Below are positions 32,356-41,516 of a DNA stretch of 64,000 nt, in pieces. Below the pieces are notes generated by a model. That model was not told the DNA's origin, made no database searches, and worked only from the letters and a program-made list of their open reading frames with translations. A program made the translations under genes and the position numbers. Numbering within the stretch: position 1 is the stretch's first letter; the number at the start of each line of letters is the position of its first letter. This DNA comes from Hamadaea tsunoensis DSM 44101 (GTDB lineage: Bacteria > Actinomycetota > Actinomycetes > Mycobacteriales > Micromonosporaceae), in contig NZ_AUAX01000004.1 in the NCBI RefSeq assembly GCF_000428945.1, forward strand, positions 1-64,000, in the 5' to 3' direction.

Positions 32356-32802
32356 CTACGCCTCGCCGACGGGGGTCTGCACCTCGACGAAGTTCGAGCA
32401 GACGGTGTAGTCGCCCGCCGAGTAGTCGATGACACAGGCGCGCACGGTCAGCCCGCTCGTCTCGTAGTAGTTCTTGTTGCACAGGCCCCACTTGCCGTGG
32501 CCGAGCGAGTTGATGCACTTGCCCTGCCGGTACAGGGTGCCGCCGATGTAGTTGCGCCAGTCGGCGACGGCCGACGCGCTGTCGTTGGCGGTGTCCTGGA
32601 CCCACCACTTGTCGCCGGCGAGCTCGTAGCACACCTTGGCGCCGGTGATGGCGTAGCAGTAGACCGCGGCGTCCAGCGGGACGTCGACGGCGTAGTCGAT
32701 CTCGGGGGTCGGCGCGGCCATGGCCGGTGCGGGCGCGACGATCAGGCCCAGCAGGGCGACGAGCATCGCCACGGCGGCGTACGCCGTGCGTCGGTGGAAC
32801 AT
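32356..32802 (-). CDS. Small secreted six-cysteine protein, paralogue A
   Basis: 148 residues with a clear signal peptide (to about PAMAAP). The mature part has six cysteines at positions shared with the neighbouring 32900-33340 protein, plus shared motifs YEL-GDKWWV, ALGHGKWG/SLGHGKWG, CNKNYYE and CV-DYSAG. No known family is recognised. Third of three small secreted genes on this strand. Secretion and conserved cysteines suggest a disulfide-stabilised extracellular protein. Confidence 0.8.
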   Translation of the reverse strand: MFHRRTAYAAVAMLVALLGLIVAPAPAMAAPTPEIDYAVDVPLDAAVYCYAITGAKVCYELAGDKWWVQDTANDSASAVADWRNYIGGTLYRQGKCINSLGHGKWGLCNKNYYETSGLTVRACVIDYSAGDYTVCSNFVEVQTPVGEA

Positions 32803-32899
32803 GGGTTCTCCTTCGTTGCGGTCGGGTCCACCAGGGACCGGAGGGGGATCGGCCGGACGCGTGGGGGCGGCCGCACCCGCGGCCCCACGCGCGGAGGAC

Positions 32900-33340
32900 T
32901 CAGGCCTCGATCGAGCCGGCCTGGGCGACCCAGGCGTCCGAGCAGTCGGCGCCGCCGGCGGAATAGTCGACGACGCACGTACGCGCCACGACCCGGCTGG
33001 ACTCGTAGTAGTTCTTGTTGCAGACGCCCCACTTGCCGTGGCCCAGCGCGTTGATGCACTGGCCCGACCGGTAGAGGTTGCCGTTCTGGTAGTTCAGCCA
33101 GTCGGCGACCGCGGACGCGCCGTCGTTCTCGTTGTCGCGGACCCACCACTTGTCGCCGGAGAGCTCGTAGCAGGCGGTGGCACCGGCGATGGTGTGGCAG
33201 GGCAGACCGGCCGGCGGGCTGCCCGCGACGGCGTAGTCCTTCTCCGGCGTCACGGCCGCCGACGCCGCGGCGGGCGCGACGAACGGGGTGACGGTCAGGA
33301 GCACGGCCAGGACGGCGTACGCCGTGCGTCGGTTGCGCAT
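32900..33340 (-). CDS. Small secreted six-cysteine protein, paralogue B
   Basis: 146 residues from ATG 33340, chosen because it gives a normal signal peptide (MRNRRTAYAVLAVLL); longer frames do not. It is clearly homologous to the 32356-32802 product and keeps all six cysteines (CHTIAGATACYEL, GQCINALG, GVCNKN, RTCVVD, ADCSD). It starts 12 bases after the stop of the 33352-33747 gene, so these two are co-transcribed. Function unknown. Confidence 0.8.
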   Translation of the reverse strand: MRNRRTAYAVLAVLLTVTPFVAPAAASAAVTPEKDYAVAGSPPAGLPCHTIAGATACYELSGDKWWVRDNENDGASAVADWLNYQNGNLYRSGQCINALGHGKWGVCNKNYYESSRVVARTCVVDYSAGGADCSDAWVAQAGSIEA

Positions 33341-33351
33341 CCGGGTCCCGC

Positions 33352-33747
33352 CTACTCGGAGATCTGCTTGTACGAGCAGTCGCTGCCGGTCGTGTCGCCG
33401 GAACCGTCCACCAGGCACACCCACATGTCGTACCCGCCGGCCGCGGCCTTGACGTCGTAGGTGAAGCTCTTGCAGCTGCCCGAACCCGAGCCGTTGTACA
33501 GCGACGACACCAGGTCACCGGCGTAGTACAGGTATCCGCGTACGCCGTGGCCGTCGGCGTACAGGTCGCACACCGTGAACTTGTCGCCGTCGTCGTGGAA
33601 GCCCATCGAGGCCACGTTGGTGAAGCTGTTGGTGATGTAGATGGTGGTGTCGGGGGTGCCCGCCGCCTGCGCGGTCGCGGGCATCAGCAGCGCCGAGCCG
33701 AGCGCGGCGGTCGCGGCGAGCAGGCCGCCCCTCAGGGATCGCTTCAA
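33352..33747 (-). CDS. Small secreted cysteine-containing protein
   Basis: 131 residues from TTG 33747, chosen because it directly precedes KRSLRGGLLAATAALG with GGAG 7 bases upstream; the ATG farther upstream would add 21 residues before the signal peptide. The signal ends near AQAAG. Four cysteines remain; the ending DMWVCLVDGS and GSDCSY resembles the C-terminal cysteine pair of the two downstream paralogues, so a distant relation is possible. First gene of the small secreted cluster, divergent from the amidase. Confidence 0.72.
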   Translation of the reverse strand: MKRSLRGGLLAATAALGSALLMPATAQAAGTPDTTIYITNSFTNVASMGFHDDGDKFTVCDLYADGHGVRGYLYYAGDLVSSLYNGSGSGSCKSFTYDVKAAAGGYDMWVCLVDGSGDTTGSDCSYKQISE

Positions 33748-33851
33748 CGGATCACTCCAATCTGGACGTTCGATCGATCTTGGGTGGCATTCTGCACACA
33801 AGATCCGCAAAGGTCAACCGGAGGTGGCGCCGAATCAGCGTCGCTGTCGTT

Positions 33852-33892
33852 ATTAACATTGCGGCGTAACGGTTTCACGGCCGCATGTTAAT
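33852..33892. promoter_or_regulatory. AT-rich inverted repeat between divergent secreted-protein and amidase genes
   Basis: ATTAACATTGCGGC (33852-33865) and GCCGCATGTTAAT (33880-33892) pair with one bulged base around a 14-base spacer. The site is centrally placed between the TTG at 33747 and the GTG at 33983, so it could be a shared operator or a 5' leader stem. Confidence 0.45.
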
Positions 33893-33982
33893 GCGCTCCG
33901 GCTCTCGACATCGATGATGCTCGGTTGTACAGTTCGGCGCACATTGTCAATTGAGATCATTCGATAAGATGGGAGAACCGCC

Positions 33983-35365
33983 GTGACCGTGCCGCCCACC
34001 CGCCGCGCCACCTTCATGCTCGGCGCCCTGATCCTGGCCGCCGGCGTCGCCGCGCCACCCGCGAGCGCCGCCGCCGCGCCGGTCGCCCCGGACGCGCTGA
34101 CGGTCGCCAGCACGCCGGCGTCGACCGGTTCGCTGACCGCCGCCTTCGACGCGGCCGCCACGCGCTACGGCGTACCGCGCGACCTCCTGATCGCGATCGG
34201 GTACGCCGAGACCCACCTCGACGGCCACGCCGGTACGCCCAGCGCCGCCGGCGGCTACGGCGTGATGAACCTGACCGGCAACCCGGCGGTGCACACCCTC
34301 GCCGAGGCGAGCCGCCTGACCGGCCTGAAGGCATCCACATTGGAGAACAACCAGGCGGCCAACATCCTCGGCGCCGCCGCGGTCCTGCGCTCCTACGCCG
34401 CCGACCTCAAGACCGCCCAGCGCGACAGTGTCGACAACTGGTACGCGGCCGTCGCCAGATACGGCGGCGCCACCGATCCCAGCGTCGCCCGCCTGTACGC
34501 CGACACGGTGTACGACCTGCTGGCCACGGGATTCGGCGTACCGGCGAAGGGCGTGAGCGTGACCGCCCGCGCGGTCGCACCGCAGCGGGGAACCCTGGCG
34601 ACGGCGCGCGCGTCGCTGGACAGCGCCGACTACGGCCCGGCGGCCTGGGCGCCCGCGAGCACCAGCAACTACACCGTGGCGAACCGGGAGACCGACTACA
34701 ACATCAACTACATCGTCATCCACGTGACCCAGGGCTCGTACGCCGGCTCGATCAGCTGGTTCCAGAACCCGGCCGCGCAGGTGAGCGCCCACTACGTCGT
34801 CCGCTCGTCGGACGGCGCGATCACCCAGTCCGTCCGCGAGAAGGACATCGCCTGGCACGCCGGGAACTGGACCTACAACACCCAGGCGATCGGCATCGAG
34901 CACGAGGGCTACATCGACGACCCGAGCTGGTTCACCGACGCGATGTACCGCTCCTCGGCCGCCCTCACCCGCAGCCTCACCACCAAGTACGCCATCCCGC
35001 GCGACCGGTCGCACATCATCGGGCACATCGAGGTGCCCAGCGCGACGCACACCGACCCGGGCCAGTACTGGAACTGGACGTACTACATGCAGCTGGTCAA
35101 CGGCGTCACCGGCATCGGTACCGGCACGGTGAACGTCAGCGGCTCCCTCAACATCCGCTCGGGCCCCGGCACCGGGTACGCCGTCGCCGGTTCGCTGGCC
35201 AACGGCGCGGGTGTCTCGGTCTACTGCCAGGCGACCGGAACCACGGTCACCGGGACCTACGGCACCAGCAACATCTGGGACCGCATCGGCACCAACAAGT
35301 ACGTGGCCGACGCGTACGTCCTCACCGGCAGCGACGGCTTCATCCCGGGAGTCCCGCGCTGCTGA
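33983..35365 (+). CDS. Secreted peptidoglycan amidase (amidase_2) with N-terminal helical domain and C-terminal SH3
   Basis: 460 residues from GTG 33983 behind GGGAG. After the signal peptide (to about residue 33), residues about 50-185 form a helical lysozyme-like region (ATRYGVPRDLLIAIGYAETH, with a candidate Glu). The N-acetylmuramoyl-L-alanine amidase domain spans about 235-375 (NYIVIHVTQGSY, GIEHEGY, HTDPG) with zinc-ligand histidines. A bacterial SH3 (LNIRSGPGTGYAVAG) closes the protein. It would cut the peptide from muramic acid in cell walls, for remodelling or for lysing other bacteria. Confidence 0.9.
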   Translation: MTVPPTRRATFMLGALILAAGVAAPPASAAAAPVAPDALTVASTPASTGSLTAAFDAAATRYGVPRDLLIAIGYAETHLDGHAGTPSAAGGYGVMNLTGNPAVHTLAEASRLTGLKASTLENNQAANILGAAAVLRSYAADLKTAQRDSVDNWYAAVARYGGATDPSVARLYADTVYDLLATGFGVPAKGVSVTARAVAPQRGTLATARASLDSADYGPAAWAPASTSNYTVANRETDYNINYIVIHVTQGSYAGSISWFQNPAAQVSAHYVVRSSDGAITQSVREKDIAWHAGNWTYNTQAIGIEHEGYIDDPSWFTDAMYRSSAALTRSLTTKYAIPRDRSHIIGHIEVPSATHTDPGQYWNWTYYMQLVNGVTGIGTGTVNVSGSLNIRSGPGTGYAVAGSLANGAGVSVYCQATGTTVTGTYGTSNIWDRIGTNKYVADAYVLTGSDGFIPGVPRC

Positions 35366-35381
35366 GCATCACCGCAGACCT

Positions 35382-35413
35382 CGTGGAAGCCGTCCCCCCG
35401 GACGGCTTCCACG
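35382..35413. terminator. Strong terminator after the amidase
   Basis: A perfect 14-bp stem (CGTGGAAGCCGTCC and its complement) with a CCCC loop begins 16 bases after the amidase stop. Confidence 0.85.
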
Positions 35414-35560
35414 CCTGTGTCCGGCGTCGATGCGTTGTAGGCTGCCCTCAATGATTGATATGTGACGATGGGGAGGGTCGATGGCGCGGTCGCGCAATTT
35501 CGCGCTGCTCGAAGTGTCGAGGAGTGCCTCTCCGTGGAAGCGCAACCGACCTGGCCGCGG

Positions 35561-36643
35561 TCAGGCGCGTACGGGGATGGTCAGCAGGTAGTCGTCGGCG
35601 CCGGCGTCCCACCGCAGGTCGACCGTCCCGCTGGTCGCCGCCGCCTTGCAGAACTGCAGGAAACTGCGGTAGCCGAGCTTCTTCTCGCTGAAGTCGGGTT
35701 CCGTGCGGCGCAACTGGTTCTTCAAGCCCGACAGGGCTACCGGCCCGGTCCGCGTCAGCTCCGTCACGACCGTCCGCAGCAGCCCGAAGGCCGCCTCCCG
35801 GTCGCCGTGCTCGGGCAGCGAGACCTGGGGATCGCCCTGGGCTGAGCCCGACACCAGCTCGACGATGTTGTGCTCGGCGAGATAGCGCAGCAGCTCCCCG
35901 AACGCCCGGAAGCCGTAGTCCGCCTCGTTGAACGTCGGGTCCTTGCGCAGCAGCGTTCGCTTGAGGGTCGAGGCGCTGACCGGGCCGCCGGAACTGCCCT
36001 GCATGCCGGCGACCGTCTGCGCCACGCTCACGGCGAGCGAGTCGATGTCGCGGGCGTTGGTGTCCTCCTCGGCGTGGACCTCGACCTCAGGCTCCGCCGC
36101 GGGTGCCGGCGCCGCCGGTTCCGCCGCCCGGGCCGGCCGGGTGGTACGCGTACGCGCCGGGGGGATCTCGACGCCCTCCAGCCGGTCGTAGTAGAGGAAT
36201 TCGTCGCAGGCCGGCGGCAGCATGGCCGACGTCGTCCGCTCCACGCCGAAGCCGATCACCCGCTTGTTGAGCTCGCGCAGCTTGTGGACCAGCGGGGTGA
36301 AGTCGCTGTCGCCCGTGCCGAACACGAACGTCGAGATGTAGTCCCGCTCGAACGCCAGCTCCAGCGCGTCGACGGCCATCTTGATGTCGGCCGAGTTCTT
36401 CCGCGAAGCACCCATGCGCTGCGGAATGTCGATCAACTCCACATGCGACCGGGTCAGCAGCCGGCGGTCCTCGTCGAAATACGACCAGTCCGCGTACGCG
36501 CGCCGCACGATCACCCGGCCCCGTTCGGCGAGCGCGTCCGCGATCGGCCGCAGGTCGAACGTCATCCCGCCGAGATGCTCCCGCGCGCCGATCGCGAGAT
36601 TCTCGTAGTCCAGGAAGAGGGCGATCCGATCCTCTTGATCCAC
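35561..36643 (-). CDS. NYN (PIN-like) domain protein with OST-HTH/LOTUS domains
   Basis: 360 residues. The NYN domain (about 1-155) shows the acidic residues of this metal-dependent RNase fold: FLDYEN, SADIKMAVDAL and FGTGDSDFTPL. After a Pro/Ala/Glu linker, two OST-HTH-like modules follow (VSASTLKRTLLRKDPTFNEADYGF and VALSGLKNQLRRTEPDFSEK... are cognate segments). NYN plus OST-HTH proteins (LabA/Limkain-b1 type) are thought to act on or bind RNA. It appears monocistronic. Confidence 0.88.
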   Translation of the reverse strand: MDQEDRIALFLDYENLAIGAREHLGGMTFDLRPIADALAERGRVIVRRAYADWSYFDEDRRLLTRSHVELIDIPQRMGASRKNSADIKMAVDALELAFERDYISTFVFGTGDSDFTPLVHKLRELNKRVIGFGVERTTSAMLPPACDEFLYYDRLEGVEIPPARTRTTRPARAAEPAAPAPAAEPEVEVHAEEDTNARDIDSLAVSVAQTVAGMQGSSGGPVSASTLKRTLLRKDPTFNEADYGFRAFGELLRYLAEHNIVELVSGSAQGDPQVSLPEHGDREAAFGLLRTVVTELTRTGPVALSGLKNQLRRTEPDFSEKKLGYRSFLQFCKAAATSGTVDLRWDAGADDYLLTIPVRA

Positions 36644-36699
36644 GCCCTCAGCCTACGCCCCTCGCCCCGCCGGCCAGGGCAACCCGGCGGGGGACGCGG

Positions 36700-37128
36700 T
36701 CAGTGCTCGTCCGGGCCGAGGTCCAGCAGCCGGAAGCGCTGGGCCACGACGAGGGTGTCGTCGTCCACGGTGAAATCCGCGCCGAGTTCCGCGCGGACCT
36801 CGGGGCCGTGCCAGAACTGCTCGTGCCCGGCCCGCCACTGCGCCACCGACTCGTCACCCTCACCCTCGTCGACGGCGTGCCGCAGGTCCACGTCGGCGAG
36901 CCGGACCACGCGTACCTCGGTCAGTTCGATCGCGGCGACCCGCCGGTCCTGCGAATCGAGGACCGCCATGCGCTCGCCGGCGGTGGGCAGCGGCTCGTCG
37001 TCGTACTCGTATCCGACCGCCAGGGCGGACGTCGTGGTCTTCGCACCGGACAGGATCGCCGCCACCAACTGGTCCCGCAGCGGCCCGGGAAACCCGAACT
37101 GGGCCGGCGGAAGATCGTCGAGATTCAT
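36700..37128 (-). CDS. ASCH-domain protein
   Basis: 142 residues. It shows the ASCH fold, an RNA-binding beta-barrel related to PUA: FGFPGPLRDQLVAAILSGAKTT, VGYEYDDEPLPTAGERM and the WRAGHEQFWHG region. Some ASCH proteins are RNA-binding or act on modified nucleosides; the role here is unknown. It lies 56 bases upstream of the NYN gene on the same strand. Confidence 0.85.
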   Translation of the reverse strand: MNLDDLPPAQFGFPGPLRDQLVAAILSGAKTTTSALAVGYEYDDEPLPTAGERMAVLDSQDRRVAAIELTEVRVVRLADVDLRHAVDEGEGDESVAQWRAGHEQFWHGPEVRAELGADFTVDDDTLVVAQRFRLLDLGPDEH

Positions 37129-37162
37129 GCCGTAGAGCGTACGACCGCGCCGGGGGAGAGGA

Positions 37163-37843
37163 TCAGCACGTGCAGAACGCCGAGGCCGACACGACCCTGG
37201 CGACCGTCACCGTCACGGAATCGGACTGCGCCACCTGCCCGAACTTCCGCGCCATGGAGTCGGACCACACGATCAGGTCATCGGCGCCGCCGGCCGGGCG
37301 TACCGCCTGTGTCGTCAGTACCGCCTTCACCCGGAACACGGCCTCCACGTCCGGCCTGGCCACGTACGCGCGCGCCGTCCAGTCGCCGTCCGGTCCGGCG
37401 TTCGTCGAATCCCACTGCACGTAGAACGCGGGCGCGGCGTCGAGGCAGCATTCGCGCGCGATGAGCACGTACGCGTGCAGGCCCGGCGTCGCCGAGTGCG
37501 TACGTCCGCGTACCTCGATCGCGCAGGCGGTCCCGACACAGGTCACGGTGACACGCTGCGCGTACCCGGGCGACAACACCTCGATGGACGGCGCGACCGC
37601 GGACGGAGTGGCGGAGGCGCTCGCGACGGCGGGCGTGGGCGTACCCGCAGCGGGCGGATCATGGTGGAGGAGGTTGGGCAGGCCCACCACCAGCGCGACG
37701 ACCACTCCCGCCGCGGTCGACACGCCGACGATCGCCTCCCACATCCGCGACGTCGAACGCTGCCGCGGAGGTGCCGTCGGCGGTGCGGGCGGTGCGGCAG
37801 CGGCGTCGTCAGCGGTCGCGCCGCCGGGTGGCTCGTCGCTCAT
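37163..37843 (-). CDS. Single-pass membrane-anchored protein of unknown function
   Basis: 226 residues from ATG 37843 behind GGAGGA. A disordered Pro/Ala-rich cytoplasmic N-terminus (about 1-33) precedes a membrane helix (WEAIVGVSTAAGVVVALVVG), then an extracellular beta-rich domain with several cysteines (CVGTACAIEV, ECCLDA, CTC at the end). I recognise no family. The layout suggests an exported sensor-like or wall-associated domain. Confidence 0.75.
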   Translation of the reverse strand: MSDEPPGGATADDAAAAPPAPPTAPPRQRSTSRMWEAIVGVSTAAGVVVALVVGLPNLLHHDPPAAGTPTPAVASASATPSAVAPSIEVLSPGYAQRVTVTCVGTACAIEVRGRTHSATPGLHAYVLIARECCLDAAPAFYVQWDSTNAGPDGDWTARAYVARPDVEAVFRVKAVLTTQAVRPAGGADDLIVWSDSMARKFGQVAQSDSVTVTVARVVSASAFCTC

Positions 37844-38032
37844 CTCGTGTCCTCCATCGCCGCATCCACCGGTCGCTCTGGATTCCACTATCGACGCCCC
37901 GGTCAACGCACGCCCGTCACCCGAACGTGAAGGTCGTCCGGAGCCGGGGAACCACCGCCGCTCGCCGGTCACGGCAGTGGGCGTACCGCTACTGGCGGTG
38001 GCGAGCGATCTGAGATGGCTGCGGCGCTGCGC

Positions 38033-38682
38033 CTATGCGCCGCCGGTGATGGTGCGGCAACCGCGCTGGTGTGCGGCTTCGGTGAAGGCGCGCACCGCTG
38101 GGTCGTTGCTCGTCGCGGTCGGCCAGACAAGGGCCCATTCGGTGAGCGGCGCGTCCTGGATGGGCACGAAGGTGACGCCTGGGTGGGTGTAGTACCAGGC
38201 GACGTGTGCGTTGAGCGGAGTGACGATCTTGCCGGCGGCTACCAGACCGAGGACTTCGTGAAAGGTCCGGCCGGCAGGCCCACGCCTGATCGGGCGTCCC
38301 TTCGGGGTGTGCCGGGCAGCATCGCCTCGAACCAGTAACCGGGTATCTCCGGCCTGGCATCGAAGACCACGTGGTCACCGAGGTCTTCCATCGACACGGA
38401 TCCGCGACGGGCCGGCGGCGACGTGGACGGCACGGCGAGTACGCGCCCTTCGGTGAGCAGACACGGCCCGTGGGTCAGGTCGGGCTCGCGGATCGGGAGC
38501 CACATCAGCTGGATGTCGACCTGACCTCCGCGTAGGGCCGTGAACGGATCGCTGAAGTGGAACTCGGTGACCGTGATCGCCTGGCTGACTCTCGCCTGCG
38601 AGATGTGCAGCCGTGCCGCGGTGCGACCGAAATGCAGTTCCTCGGCCAGCGTCAGAAAGATCTCGATGTCCCGCAGCTCCAC
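38033..38682 (-). pseudogene. LysR-family regulator, decayed (internal deletion plus frameshift)
   Basis: A GTG at 38682 with a GGAGGGAG ribosome site opens a normal LysR helix-turn-helix (ELRDIEIFLTLAEELHFGR, ISQARVSQAI). SQAI is joined in frame directly to TVTEFHFSDPF, so roughly 75-80 codons (end of the DNA-binding domain, linker helix and first part of the effector domain) are missing. Near 38300 the frame shifts; the true continuation (TPKGRPIRRGPAGRTFHEV, then VAAGKIVTPLNAHVAWYYTH) runs in the next frame to a stop at 38033. The two lesions make function unlikely. Confidence 0.8.
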
Positions 38683-38910
38683 GCCCCGCCCTCCCTCCGA
38701 TAACTCAGCGGTTATCAGTACGGCCGTGAAGTCTACGTTGATCTTCGCTGGCGGTGCCGCGAGGCTGGTGAGGCAGGCGCCCGGCCGGTCGCAGGGCGAA
38801 CGCGTACCGGCCAGACAGGTAGGGAGAGGTCTCGTGTCCATCGCGCACGTCGTAGCCATCGTCCAGGCGGGCCGCCGGCCGGCCATGGCCCTGGAATGGA
38901 GCGCCGGCTC

Positions 38911-39663
38911 GTGAACGCATTGACGATCTCCGGTCTGTACAAGTCGTTCGGCAAGAAGGCCGCGGTCGATCACATCGACCTCAGCGTCCCCGAAGGTTCC
39001 TTCTTCGGCCTGGTCGGCCCGAACGGGGCGGGCAAGACGACCGCGCTGTCGATGGCGGTCGGCTTGCTGCGCCCCGACGCGGGCACGGCGAAGATCTTCG
39101 GCCATGACATGTGGCGGGAACCGCGGCGCGCCAAGAGCCTGCTCGGCGTGCTTCCCGACGGCGTCGCGCTGCCGGAGCGGCTGACCGGCCGGGAGATGCT
39201 GACCTACCTCGGTCTGCTACGCGGGCTGGATGCGCGGGTGGTGGCCGACCGGGCGGCCGAGTTGCTCGCCCTGCTCGAACTGGACGGCGCCGAGCGCACG
39301 CTGGTCATCGAATACTCGACCGGCATGCGCAAGAAGATCGCGCTTGCCGCGGCGCTGCTGCATGCGCCCAAGCTCGTCGTGCTCGACGAGCCGCTCGAAG
39401 CGGTCGACCCGATCTCGGCCGCCACGGTCAAGACCATCCTGCGGCGCTTCGTCGCGAGCGGCGGCACCGTCATCTTCTCCAGCCACGTGATGGCGGTTGT
39501 GGAACAGCTCTGCGATCGAGTGGCCGTGATCAGCTCGGGCCGAGTCGTCGCGGCCGGTCCTGTCAGCGCGGTGACCGGCGGTATCGGCCTGGAAGAACGC
39601 TTCATGAGCCTCATCGGGGCGCCCGAGATCGCGGCGGGAGGGCTGTCGTGGCTGGCCTCCTGA
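38911..39663 (+). CDS. ABC transporter ATP-binding protein
   Basis: 250 residues from GTG 38911 (ATG 38896 would add five). Walker A is GPNGAGKT near residue 40, the signature-like YSTGMRKK near 140, Walker B LVVLDEP near 160, and the switch His in FSSHVM. It is the drug/lantibiotic-exporter (CcmA-like) type. The permease start overlaps its 3' end by 16 bases, so the two form one exporter. It is divergent from the decayed LysR. Confidence 0.93.
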   Translation: MNALTISGLYKSFGKKAAVDHIDLSVPEGSFFGLVGPNGAGKTTALSMAVGLLRPDAGTAKIFGHDMWREPRRAKSLLGVLPDGVALPERLTGREMLTYLGLLRGLDARVVADRAAELLALLELDGAERTLVIEYSTGMRKKIALAAALLHAPKLVVLDEPLEAVDPISAATVKTILRRFVASGGTVIFSSHVMAVVEQLCDRVAVISSGRVVAAGPVSAVTGGIGLEERFMSLIGAPEIAAGGLSWLAS

Positions 39664-41486
39664 TCCGCATGAAGCTGGCCGTCCTGCGTAACGGCCTCGG
39701 CGGGAAACGATCCGAGGAGTTGGCCGGCGGCGCAATGATCGGCCTGTTTCTGGCCGCCGCCACCCTCTACCTGGTCACACGGCCCGACCGGACGAGCGCC
39801 GCATTCGATGTCATGGCCCTGGCGTCGGCCGTCTGGGCACTGGGCTGGATGGTCGGGCCCGCGATGTTCGGCGGGGGCAAGGAGGCGCTGCCGCCGGAGA
39901 TCTTCGCGCTGCTCCCGCTCGATCCTCGGCGGCTGGCTGCGGGCCTGCTCGGCGCGTCGTTCGTCGGGATCGCTCCACTGATCTCGCTCGTGGCGTTCAG
40001 CGGGCTCGTCGTGCTCGCCGCACGGTGGGGCGCCGCCGCGGTCGTCGTCGCGGTCCCGGCGGCGGTGCTTCAGCTAGTGCTAGTGATCTTGCTGTCTCGG
40101 GTGACGACGGCCTCTCTCAACCAGGTCATGCGGACACGCACCGGAGCCGCCGTGAGCGCCGCGGCCAGCGCAGCCATCATGGCGTTGGCCGGTTCAGGCT
40201 GGGCGTTGTCGCCTGCGGCCGGATCGGCTCTGCAGACCGGTTTCCCTGCCCACTTGTCGGCGGGGCTCCGGCTTTCGCCGACCGGCTGGGGCCTGGCCGC
40301 GATCGAGGCGGCGGGCCGGTCGGACTGGCTGCGGGCGCTCGCGGCGCTGGCCGGACTGGTCGTCCTGTGTGGACTGCTGCTGCTCGGCTGGACGTCGCTC
40401 CTGATGCGACGCATGACCACGCGCCCGTCCGAAGGCGGCGGCCAGGTTTCCCCTGCGATGCCGGTGACCGCACGCGGGCCGCTGACCGCCGTACTTGTCA
40501 AGGAGTTGCGTACATGGCTGCGCGATCTGCGGCGTTTCCACTTCTACGCGTTCGCCCTGCTGTACTCGGTCTTCTTCTGCGGGCTTCCGCTCGCCGCCGG
40601 ATCGACCGACTTCCTGCCGTGGACCGGATTGCTCTTCGCGGCCACGGCGGCGGCGATGTCCTCCGGGCTCTACGGTGAGGACGGCACAGGGCTGTGGCTC
40701 ACACTGCTCACCCCCGCAGCCAGCGCCCCGGACGTACGCGGCCGCCAACTCGCCTGGCTCGCCGTGGTGGCGCCACCCACCGTGGCACTCACAGCCGGGC
40801 TCACCGCCGTCACCGGTCATCGCGAGCTGTGGCCGCTCCTGCTGGCCCTGCTGCCCGCAGTGCTCGGCGCGGCCGCCGGGCTGATCGTGCTGGCATCGCT
40901 GATGCGGCTCGTCCCGATCCCTGATCCGCACAAGCGCAGCGGCAACATGATCGAGAACCCGACGGACTTCACCCAAGTGCTGCTCTGCCTGGCTCTGCTG
41001 TCCGTCGCCGCGCTGCCCACCGTCCTGCTCGCTCAGCAGAGCAGCTGGGCCGGCGTGGCGACCGGACTCGCCACCGGCATCGGACTGTTCTGGCTGCTCG
41101 GCGAGCTCGCCCGACGCCGCCTCGACGCCCGCGGACCGGAATTGCTGCAGCTCATGCGGTCCGGACCCGCTCGCCCGGCCGCCGAGCCGATACGGGGATT
41201 CCGGCCGCCCGCCGCCGGCCGGCCGATCCCCGAGTTCAAGATCGGGACCATGCGAGCCGCCGCGACGCTCCTGCTGACGATCTGCTGGATCCCCCTGTTT
41301 CCGCAAGGCATCGTGCCTGCTGTCATGCTGCTGACCGACAACGTCGCGCCCTCCTGGTTCCTCCCGCTGCACCTCCCGCCGCCGTACCAGTGGCCCGTCA
41401 TCACCGGCATGATCGTGTTGGGCCTGACGCTCGCCACCGGCGGACTCGTCCTCGCCCGCAAAGCCCCCATATCCGGACGCCCCTGA
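39648..41486 (+). CDS. ABC-2-like exporter permease
   Basis: 612 residues from GTG 39648 with GGGAGG 6 bases upstream. It has about twelve hydrophobic segments in two halves joined by a basic loop (RRMTTRPSEGGGQ). No sequence motif tells the substrate. It partners the overlapping ATPase. The size is that of a fused two-half ABC-2 permease. Confidence 0.85.
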   Translation: MAGLLIRMKLAVLRNGLGGKRSEELAGGAMIGLFLAAATLYLVTRPDRTSAAFDVMALASAVWALGWMVGPAMFGGGKEALPPEIFALLPLDPRRLAAGLLGASFVGIAPLISLVAFSGLVVLAARWGAAAVVVAVPAAVLQLVLVILLSRVTTASLNQVMRTRTGAAVSAAASAAIMALAGSGWALSPAAGSALQTGFPAHLSAGLRLSPTGWGLAAIEAAGRSDWLRALAALAGLVVLCGLLLLGWTSLLMRRMTTRPSEGGGQVSPAMPVTARGPLTAVLVKELRTWLRDLRRFHFYAFALLYSVFFCGLPLAAGSTDFLPWTGLLFAATAAAMSSGLYGEDGTGLWLTLLTPAASAPDVRGRQLAWLAVVAPPTVALTAGLTAVTGHRELWPLLLALLPAVLGAAAGLIVLASLMRLVPIPDPHKRSGNMIENPTDFTQVLLCLALLSVAALPTVLLAQQSSWAGVATGLATGIGLFWLLGELARRRLDARGPELLQLMRSGPARPAAEPIRGFRPPAAGRPIPEFKIGTMRAAATLLLTICWIPLFPQGIVPAVMLLTDNVAPSWFLPLHLPPPYQWPVITGMIVLGLTLATGGLVLARKAPISGRP

Positions 41487-41516
41487 CCGATCGCATGGCG
41501 CGGATGGTACGCGGGC

